From: an uncultured Eubacteriales bacterium
GTDB lineage: Bacteria; Bacillota; Clostridia; Oscillospirales; CAG-272
DNA: 14,080 bases
NCBI GenBank assembly: GCA_934462825.1
Contig: CAKSIP010000039.1
Span: 1-14,080 of the forward strand
Direction of reading: 5' to 3'
Shown here: one piece after another, positions 8,541-14,080 of the stretch
Numbering within the stretch: position 1 is the first letter of the stretch
Layout: each line of letters starts with the position of its first letter
Translations under genes and position numbers: made by a program
Notes under the pieces: generated by a model
The model's database searches: none
The model's input: only the letters and a program-made list of their open reading frames with translations
What the model was told of the DNA's origin: nothing

Positions 8541-8587
8541 CACGGCATTCGCCGGGTAAAATCCCGGCGAATGCTTGTGCTGTTTTA
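8541..8587 (+). terminator. Strong-stem terminator after the giant gene
   Basis: GCATTCGCCGGG (8545-8556) is perfectly complementary to CCCGGCGAATGC (8563-8574) around the 6-nt loop TAAAAT, a 12-bp stem. CAC (8541-8543) and GTG (8577-8579) can extend it past a small bulge. Downstream is CTGTTTTA, a short imperfect T tract. It is a plausible intrinsic terminator; the weak T run may allow some read-through into the operon that starts at 8679. Confidence 0.7.
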
Positions 8588-8678
8588 TGGGAATTGCGAA
8601 AAGTTATCCGTTTTTTTGCATTAGGATTCTTGAAATATTCACATTTACTTGTTCCCGACGGAAGGAGGGGAGTGAAAT

Positions 8679-9824
8679 ATGCTAAAAAATGATTTAATAT
8701 TCAAAACGTATTATCGTCGTATGATGCGAGAGAGCATATTGACGGCTGCCGGCTACGGCTTGATGATAGGCGCCTATGCTTCTTTTGCGGTCGGCCTCGG
8801 TTGCTGGCTTCTGAATTTCCTGAAAATTTGGCCTTCGATTGTCGTTGGCCTTGGCGTTTGGCTTATTAGTGCTGTTCTGCTCTTTGCTTTGAAGCTTCGC
8901 CCCACCGAGGAAAAAGTAGCAAAGAGAATCGACAGCATGAATCTTGAGGAACGCACGGTTACCATGCTTTCCCTTGAACACGATGATTCTTACATTGCAT
9001 TGAAACAGCGTGAGGACACGCGTGAAAAGGTCGGCGCCGTTACGAAAGAACAGATCCGTTCCTCTTTTCCGTGGTTGCGCTTTAAGAAGTGGGCGGCTAT
9101 AGCTCTCTGCCTTTCTTTGATTATGGGAAGCGGAATGATCACCGTTGTCGGATTGACAGATTCCGGCGTGCTTCCAACGCCGGATATTTTGCCGGGAAGC
9201 GACCGTAGGGACTCCTTCTTTACAGTGTCTTATCTCACCGAGGGAGACGGAGACATAGAAGGGGAATCCGACCAAACCGTGCCTGCCGGAGGCGATGCCA
9301 CGACGGTGGTTGCCGTTGCAGCGGACGGTTGGGTGTTTGTCAAATGGAGCGATGGCGTAAAAGATCCCGCCCGTACGGATTGCACACTCAGTGAGGATCT
9401 GGAGGTTACGGCGGTTTTTGCGGAAATCAATGAAGATTCCGCTGGCGATGACGATGACAATTCCGGGAATAAGGACGATAGTTCCTCGGCCGATAAGGAA
9501 GTCCCGGACGAAAACAAAACTGACGGTGCATCTTCCGAAGGAAGCTCCGACGGCGAGGGAGGCGAAGGTGACGGAAACGGAGATCCGAAACCGGGCAGTG
9601 GTTCGGGTAACGGCGGTCAGCAGGGCGAGGGAAACGGCGAAGGCCGTGGCGATGGTGCCGGCGGCGGTTGGTCCGGTGATAACAACAACGTCCTTGATAA
9701 TAAAACCGATTACCGCGATGTGTATGAATCCTATTATGACCAGGCAATGGAGATTATCCGCAACGGCGAGGAGCTACCGGATTATCTGAAAGATTTTATT
9801 GAAAAATATTACGGAAGCATTTAA
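8679..9824 (+). CDS. Membrane protein with DUF4175-like N-terminal layout and an extracytoplasmic InlB-like repeat
   Basis: This 381-residue protein starts at ATG 8679 behind AGGAGG (8663-8668), the strongest ribosome site of the cluster. Membrane helices lie at about 22-48, 52-73 and 136-160. The Arg/Lys-rich N-terminus and the basic 74-135 loop put those parts in the cytoplasm and the C-terminus outside. The loop (EEKVAKRIDSMNLEERTVTM onward) resembles the loop of DUF4175-type proteins found in MoxR/VWA clusters; this is recognition by eye. Residues about 180-249 form a divergent InlB B-repeat (core GWVFVKWSDG, ending LEVTAVF). Residues 250-338 are a low-complexity Gly/Asp/Ser/Glu linker. 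The end (about 344-378) is an amphipathic helical tail with YYDQAMEIIRNGEELPDYL. It is the first gene of the MoxR/DUF58/VWA cluster, 47 nt before the ATPase. It is probably a membrane partner or scaffold; its exact role is unknown. Confidence 0.88.
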   Translation: MLKNDLIFKTYYRRMMRESILTAAGYGLMIGAYASFAVGLGCWLLNFLKIWPSIVVGLGVWLISAVLLFALKLRPTEEKVAKRIDSMNLEERTVTMLSLEHDDSYIALKQREDTREKVGAVTKEQIRSSFPWLRFKKWAAIALCLSLIMGSGMITVVGLTDSGVLPTPDILPGSDRRDSFFTVSYLTEGDGDIEGESDQTVPAGGDATTVVAVAADGWVFVKWSDGVKDPARTDCTLSEDLEVTAVFAEINEDSAGDDDDNSGNKDDSSSADKEVPDENKTDGASSEGSSDGEGGEGDGNGDPKPGSGSGNGGQQGEGNGEGRGDGAGGGWSGDNNNVLDNKTDYRDVYESYYDQAMEIIRNGEELPDYLKDFIEKYYGSI

Positions 9825-9826
9825 GC

Positions 9827-9842
9827 TTCGGTAAATACCGAA
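9827..9842 (+). repeat. Intergenic hairpin between the membrane protein and MoxR genes
   Basis: TTCGGT (9827-9832) pairs with ACCGAA (9837-9842) around AAAT, immediately after the stop codon. An A-rich run, not a T run, follows on the plus strand, so it is not a terminator for the operon. It could mark an mRNA processing or stability boundary. Confidence 0.4.
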
Positions 9843-9871
9843 AAATCATAAAGAAAAGGAATAAAAACAGC

Positions 9872-10933
9872 ATGATTACAGAGGAGAGCATCCAGCAGTT
9901 CAAACAGAACTGCGAGAATATTTTCACGCAGATACGCAGGGACGTGATAGGGCAGCAAGAAGTCGTCGAGGGAACGGTTATCGCAATGATTGCAGGCGGA
10001 AACGTCCTTCTTGAGGGTGTGCCGGGCGTTGGTAAAACTCGTTTGGTAAGAACACTCGGACGCGTGTTTGATATGCCGTTTTCCCGTATACAGTTTACGC
10101 CGGATCTTATGCCGGCAGACGTAACCGGCACCAATATTATTGTGAAGGGCGATGATGGAAATTCCGAGTTCCGCTTTCAGCCCGGCCCAATCTTCAGCAA
10201 CATAGTTTTGGCGGACGAAATTAACCGTGCAACGCCGAAAACACAGTCCGCACTTCTGGAAGCCATGCAGGAGCATACGGTAACCGTTATGGGCGTTTCG
10301 CGCAAGATGAAAGAACCTTTCTTCGTTCTCGCAACGCAGAACCCGGTTGAGCAGGACGGTACGTATCCTTTGCCGGAAGCGCAGATGGACCGCTTTATGT
10401 TTAACTTGATTGTTCCGAATCCGAGCCTCAACGAGCTGATGGATATTGTCAATATGACACAGAAAACCATGGAGGAAGTGGCCGAACCGGTATGTAGCGG
10501 GGAGGAGCTTATGAAAATGCGAGAAACAGCCAACCAAATTCCGGTCGCAGACGAAGTTATGCGCTACGCCATGACGCTGTGCTCCGCTACCCATCCGGAT
10601 AGCGACTGTGCGTCGGAAGCGGCCAAAAAATACGTTCGTCTTGGCGCAAGTCCGCGTGCAGGTCAGGCTTTGATTTCCGCGGCTAAAGTAAAGGCGCTGA
10701 TGAACGGACGTTACAATGTTGCATACAGCGACATCAATTCGCTTGCCACACCGGTTTTAAGACACAGAATGAAATTGAACTTTGAAGCAATTGCCGATCG
10801 TGTCTCACCTGATACAATTGTCGATAAAATTGTAAACGAAGTCAGCGAGCGGTTCGGATTGAATCCGAAAAAAGAAACATCTGCCGATAAGGCGGAAACC
10901 AAAAAAGGACGTCTTGGAGGAAAGAAAGCCTAA
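9872..10933 (+). CDS. MoxR-family AAA+ ATPase
   Basis: This 353-residue cytoplasmic ATPase has all the AAA+ signatures in order: Walker A GVPGVGKT (49-56), the TPDLMPADVTGT segment (76-87), Walker B IVLADEIN (111-118), sensor 1 ATQNP (154-158), the EAQMDRF arginine-finger region (169-175) and sensor 2 GASPRAG (258-264). Its length is usual for MoxR proteins; the last 20 or so residues are a Lys-rich tail. The family uses ATP hydrolysis in chaperone-like remodelling of partner proteins and is encoded next to VWA-domain proteins, exactly as here. The start follows AAAGGA (9855-9860) at an 11-nt spacing. The specific substrate is not shown by the sequence. Confidence 0.96.
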   Translation: MITEESIQQFKQNCENIFTQIRRDVIGQQEVVEGTVIAMIAGGNVLLEGVPGVGKTRLVRTLGRVFDMPFSRIQFTPDLMPADVTGTNIIVKGDDGNSEFRFQPGPIFSNIVLADEINRATPKTQSALLEAMQEHTVTVMGVSRKMKEPFFVLATQNPVEQDGTYPLPEAQMDRFMFNLIVPNPSLNELMDIVNMTQKTMEEVAEPVCSGEELMKMRETANQIPVADEVMRYAMTLCSATHPDSDCASEAAKKYVRLGASPRAGQALISAAKVKALMNGRYNVAYSDINSLATPVLRHRMKLNFEAIADRVSPDTIVDKIVNEVSERFGLNPKKETSADKAETKKGRLGGKKA

Positions 10934-10961
10934 CGGGCATTTCTCCGAAACCATCCTGTTT

Positions 10962-10985
10962 AGGAAAGGATTTTGCGTAGCAAAA
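10962..10985 (+). promoter_or_regulatory. Distant Shine-Dalgarno-like run followed by a hairpin, upstream of the DUF58 gene
   Basis: AGGAAAGGA (10962-10970) is the only good ribosome-site-like sequence before ATG 11003, but it is 32 nt away. Directly after it TTTTGC (10971-10976) can pair with GCAAAA (10980-10985) around GTA, which would shorten the distance to about 17 nt. An in-frame TAA at 10991 rules out an earlier start. The leader may bring the site near the start by folding, or translation may be weak. Confidence 0.35.
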
Positions 10986-11002
10986 GTTGGTAAGCAATCG
11001 GA

Positions 11003-11899
11003 ATGAGTACATCCTACCTGAATGATGCGTTTTTTAGCCGTTTAGAAACCTGCGCCCTTCATCTGAGGGCGGATTTGGCGGGTTTTTTCGGTGGTAAGCA
11101 TCTTGTAAAAACATACGGCCAAACTGTGGAATTTGCCGATTATCGTGAATATCAGCTTGGCGATGACATAAGACGTATTGACTGGAACCTATACAGCCGA
11201 TTTGAAAAATACTTTCTGAAGCTCTTTACGGATGAAAGGCAGATGCACACACAGATTTTTCTGGACTGCTCTGCCTCCGTCGGTAAAGTAAATCCCGCAA
11301 AATCCGCTTATGCGATTGCCGCGGCTGCCGCTCTTGGCTTTTTGTCGGTTCATAATACCGATAAAATTTCCTTTCACTTGATGCGGGAGGACAAGGCAGA
11401 GAATCCGTTCGGCGTTCTCGTGGGAAAGAAAGCTTTTTTTCGCGCGGTTTCGACTCTTGAAGAAATAAAGTTTGACGGCAGCGCAGATATAGGGGCTGCC
11501 GTGACCGGTTGTGAAACCGGCTCCCGCGATGGCCTGACGGTGATTATTTCGGACTTTTTGACCGAGAGTAATTGGAAAAAAGCAGTCGATTTCCTGCAAT
11601 ATAAAAAACGTCAAGTTCTGCTTTTGCAGATCTTAACCCCGGAGGAATTGGATCCCTCCTACACGGGAAACGTCAATCTTATGGACTCCGAAGCGGTGGA
11701 TCCGTTTGATGAAAAAAACATGCGCCTGAAAATTACGTCGGGTATGCTTTCCGCCTATGAGGAAGCACTGCGGGATTTTCTGGCCGATATAAAATCGTTT
11801 TGCTCGTCACGTGATGCGGGCTATATTATGGTAAACAGCAAAGAGCCTATTGAGCGGGTGCTGTTTGGTGAATTGCTGAAAGTAGGTATCATGCAATGA
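11003..11899 (+). CDS. DUF58 family protein (VWA-like partner of MoxR)
   Basis: This 298-residue protein has no signal peptide or membrane helix and should be cytoplasmic. The DUF58 hallmark lies at residues 46-67: DYREYQLGDDIRRIDW and the following NLYSRF. A VWA-like metal site follows with DCSAS at 88-92, in a strand beginning QIFL. A later strand, LTVIISDFL (178-186), fits the fourth strand of the fold. Length and motif order match stand-alone DUF58 proteins, which sit beside MoxR ATPases in many bacteria and are thought to be their cofactor or substrate adaptor. It begins 69 nt after moxR with a poor local ribosome site, and it overlaps the next gene by ATGA, so the two are probably translationally coupled. 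Confidence 0.94.
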   Translation: MSTSYLNDAFFSRLETCALHLRADLAGFFGGKHLVKTYGQTVEFADYREYQLGDDIRRIDWNLYSRFEKYFLKLFTDERQMHTQIFLDCSASVGKVNPAKSAYAIAAAAALGFLSVHNTDKISFHLMREDKAENPFGVLVGKKAFFRAVSTLEEIKFDGSADIGAAVTGCETGSRDGLTVIISDFLTESNWKKAVDFLQYKKRQVLLLQILTPEELDPSYTGNVNLMDSEAVDPFDEKNMRLKITSGMLSAYEEALRDFLADIKSFCSSRDAGYIMVNSKEPIERVLFGELLKVGIMQ

Positions 11900-13824
11900 G
11901 TTTTCTTGCCCCTCTTGGTCTTTTGGGCCTGCTGGGAACGGCGGTTTTGATTCTTATATACTTAATCAAGCCGAATTACCAGCAAAAATTAGTTTCCAGC
12001 ACTTATATCTGGAAGCTCAGCCTTAAATATAAAAAGAAACGGTTGCCGGTCAGCCGTTTAAGAAATATCCTTATATTCGTGTGTCAATTTTTGATACTTG
12101 CCGCATTGGGACTTTCGCTGGCACAACCGGTGATTCAATCCTTGACGGCATCCCCGAAAAACGAAAAGATTGCCATTATCGACGCGTCGGCATCTATGCG
12201 CGTGGAAACCGACGGAAAAACACGGTTTGAACGTGCCGTGGAGGAAGTTCGTACCTTGGCACAGGAAACGCTGTCCCAAGGCGCCGGCACGATGAGCATT
12301 ATCGTGGCAGATTCGGATGCGTATCTTTTGGTGTCGCGCGCGACGACAGAAAACATGGACGAAGTCAATGCAAAGCTCTCCGCATTGTGTGGCGATGAAA
12401 TTGCCTGCGGCTTCGGAAATGCAGATACGGACGGAGCGGCAAAATTGGCCGAAACGGTTCTTTCGCAAAACTCCGAAAGTGAAGTCCTTTTCTACACGGC
12501 AACCAATTATCTCAATCAAGGCGAATTTAACGTCGTGAATGTTTCAAGCGAAGAAGATTGGAACGCCGCGGTGCTGGATTGTGTTCCGACGCTCTCGGAA
12601 GCGAATACCTATTCTTTCCTGACGACCATCGGATGCTACGGAAAGTCCAAGGCTATTGCCGTGACCTGTGAGCTGTACGGTGTCAATAAAAAAACCGATA
12701 CGAGCGGCACGGTAACAAGTCCCGGCTCCACCTTGCGCGCTACAAAAACCGAATATTTCAGCAGCGCGGAGCCTACCAAAACATTGGAATTTACCATAGA
12801 AGATTTCGCTTTTGCAGAGCAGATTGTCAGTTATGAATATCTTTTTGTTCATATTGATGAAGCGGACGGCTTTGACAAGGACAATACCTTTAACCTTTAT
12901 GGAGGAGAAAAGCCGATTCTTCGTGTGCAATATGCAAGCTCACGAACGAATAACTTCTTCTCCGGCGTTCTTCGTGTAATGCAGCAAATGCAGAAGGAGA
13001 ATTTTAACATCTGGGTGTCCACCGTTAGTCCGGAAAATGCCAAAACCAGCGGATTTGACCTGTATATTTTTGAACATACAATGCCGGAAGAAATGCCGGT
13101 GGACGGCGTGGTGCTTCTCGTGGATCCCGATAAGGCTCCGTTTGGAAGCGGATTGGATTTTGGCGATTCCGTTTCGATTGACAGCTCGTCTACATTGGCA
13201 TCCGGTACCGCTCACCCGTTGACGGCTAATATCAACCCGGACAGAATTACGGTTGCGAAATATCGCCGTGTTTCAGAAGCGGAAGGCTATGAAAACCTTA
13301 TGTACTACCATGGCGATCCGATTTTGATGGTTAAGAACGAAAGAAATATCAAGGCCGTCGTTCTGACATTGGATCTTAACCATTCCAGCCTCGGAATCGT
13401 GCTTGACTTTCCCACATTGATGTATAATATGTTTTCCTACTTTTTCCCGACAACTCTGACAGGCAACGCGTTTGAAGTGGGGGACACCGTTGCTGTAAAT
13501 GCAAGAGGCGAGAATATGATGTTGGATGGCCCCGGCTTCAGGAAAACGACCTTTGAGAGCCTTCCCGCTACGATAAAAGTTACGTCCCCTGGCGACTATA
13601 CCGTAACTCAGACCGATATGAGAGGCAACCCGGAGCTTGAACAATTTTTTGTACACGTTCCGCAAGCAGAAAGCAACATTACAAAAACGGTGGATGAACT
13701 TCCCATGCTGCGCTATGAAAAAACAACGGTAGATACAAACACGGATCTTCTTTTGTGGATTGCATCGGCGGCTTTGATACTTATGTTTGTTGAGTGGTGG
13801 CTACACTCGAAGGAATCGATGTGA
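11896..13824 (+). CDS. BatA-like membrane protein with VWA domain
   Basis: This 642-residue inner-membrane protein has two N-terminal helices (about 3-24 and 57-78), an extracytoplasmic VWA domain starting near residue 90 with MIDAS motif DASAS (96-100), and one C-terminal helix (about 617-635) followed by a short tail. Its beginning, FLAPLGLLGLLG, is the usual start of BatA/Aerotolerance-type regulators. The later half has an amidotransferase-like fold signature (FDLYIFEH near 387-394, then VVLLVDP) and a segment near 473-518 (DPILMVKNE to DFPTLMYNMF) common in long BatA-like proteins. ATG 11896 overlaps the DUF58 stop as ATGA. The likely role is as a membrane-bound partner of the MoxR/DUF58 pair. 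The substrate is unknown. Confidence 0.9.
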   Translation: MSFLAPLGLLGLLGTAVLILIYLIKPNYQQKLVSSTYIWKLSLKYKKKRLPVSRLRNILIFVCQFLILAALGLSLAQPVIQSLTASPKNEKIAIIDASASMRVETDGKTRFERAVEEVRTLAQETLSQGAGTMSIIVADSDAYLLVSRATTENMDEVNAKLSALCGDEIACGFGNADTDGAAKLAETVLSQNSESEVLFYTATNYLNQGEFNVVNVSSEEDWNAAVLDCVPTLSEANTYSFLTTIGCYGKSKAIAVTCELYGVNKKTDTSGTVTSPGSTLRATKTEYFSSAEPTKTLEFTIEDFAFAEQIVSYEYLFVHIDEADGFDKDNTFNLYGGEKPILRVQYASSRTNNFFSGVLRVMQQMQKENFNIWVSTVSPENAKTSGFDLYIFEHTMPEEMPVDGVVLLVDPDKAPFGSGLDFGDSVSIDSSSTLASGTAHPLTANINPDRITVAKYRRVSEAEGYENLMYYHGDPILMVKNERNIKAVVLTLDLNHSSLGIVLDFPTLMYNMFSYFFPTTLTGNAFEVGDTVAVNARGENMMLDGPGFRKTTFESLPATIKVTSPGDYTVTQTDMRGNPELEQFFVHVPQAESNITKTVDELPMLRYEKTTVDTNTDLLLWIASAALILMFVEWWLHSKESM

Positions 13825-13840
13825 AAAAGGAGTTTTTGTA

Positions 13841-14080
13841 ATGACGAATTTCAAAATTGAATGGGAACACCCGTGGCTTCTGCTTCTGTTGATTCCGATA
13901 TTGTTTTTCAGTTTGTTTCCGTTCTTTCGGCTTTCTAAAAAATATCGCCGGAACCGAAACAGAATCATTTCGGTCGTTACGCACACGGTAGCGATGCTTC
14001 TTTGCTTGGCGATGATGGCCGGTATGACCTTTGCTTACGCAGTGCCGAACCGGCAAAATGAACTGATCGTTCTGGTAGAC
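13841..14080 (+). CDS. Second BatA-like VWA membrane protein, truncated by the window end
   Basis: Only the first 80 codons are present. The start ATG follows AGGAG (13828-13832) with 8 nt between, and lies 16 nt after the previous stop. Residues 11-29 and about 46-66 are membrane helices separated by a basic loop (KKYRRNRNR), the same two-helix opening as the upstream gene. The window ends at ELIVLVD, whose Asp80 should be the first residue of a DxSxS MIDAS motif. This is the normal layout of a BatA/BatB-type protein and continues the operon. The rest cannot be judged from this window. Confidence 0.85.
   Translation, partial: MTNFKIEWEHPWLLLLLIPILFFSLFPFFRLSKKYRRNRNRIISVVTHTVAMLLCLAMMAGMTFAYAVPNRQNELIVLVD

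Noticed and set aside
9391..9789. Open frames on both strands over the Gly/Asp-rich linker (also 9427-9747 on the minus strand)
   Set aside because: They are Arg-rich translations of low-complexity GC-rich DNA within the membrane protein gene and lack ribosome sites and domains.
1..14080. CRISPR array or insertion sequence
   Set aside because: No regularly spaced repeats with unique spacers, no transposase frame and no terminal inverted repeats flanked by target duplications were seen.

Overview
The window looks like chromosomal DNA of a Firmicutes bacterium, probably an uncultured gut-type clostridium. Reasons: consensus sigma-A promoters (one is TTGACA-N17-TAAAAT), strong AGGAGG ribosome sites, AT-rich intergenic DNA around moderate-GC genes, TAA and TGA used as stops, and a very large BspA-type leucine-rich-repeat lipoprotein. 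The taxon is inference; no marker gene is present.

Layout. Positions 1-1057 hold no convincing protein gene. At the left edge is the 5' end of a minus-strand tRNA gene, probably tRNA-Pro. It is preceded by three GTGGTC repeats at exact 12-bp spacing, a GC-rich structured stretch, and a strong leftward extended -10 promoter. Rightward there is a promoter-like pair with no gene behind it (526-554), then a near-consensus promoter (878-906) for the giant gene, whose leader carries an 11-bp perfect inverted repeat. Positions 1058-8512 encode a 2484-residue lipoprotein made of InlB-type repeats, fibronectin-like domains and about 45 BspA-type leucine-rich repeats. A hairpin terminator follows.

Positions 8679-14080 (running off the window) form a same-strand gene cluster: a three-helix membrane protein with an external InlB-like repeat and a Gly/Asp-rich linker, a MoxR-family AAA+ ATPase, a DUF58 protein, a BatA-like membrane protein with a von Willebrand A (VWA) domain, and the start of a second BatA-like VWA membrane protein. 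The DUF58/BatA pair overlaps by ATGA, and the other junctions are short, as in an operon.

How the genes may work together. MoxR ATPases act with VWA/DUF58 partners as chaperone-like machines, often on envelope or secreted proteins. Here the first gene of the cluster carries an extracytoplasmic InlB-like repeat, the same broad fold class as four repeats in the adjacent giant lipoprotein. The most interesting hypothesis is that the cluster assembles, matures or anchors the giant surface protein. This is inference from adjacency and shared domain type; nothing in the sequence proves it.
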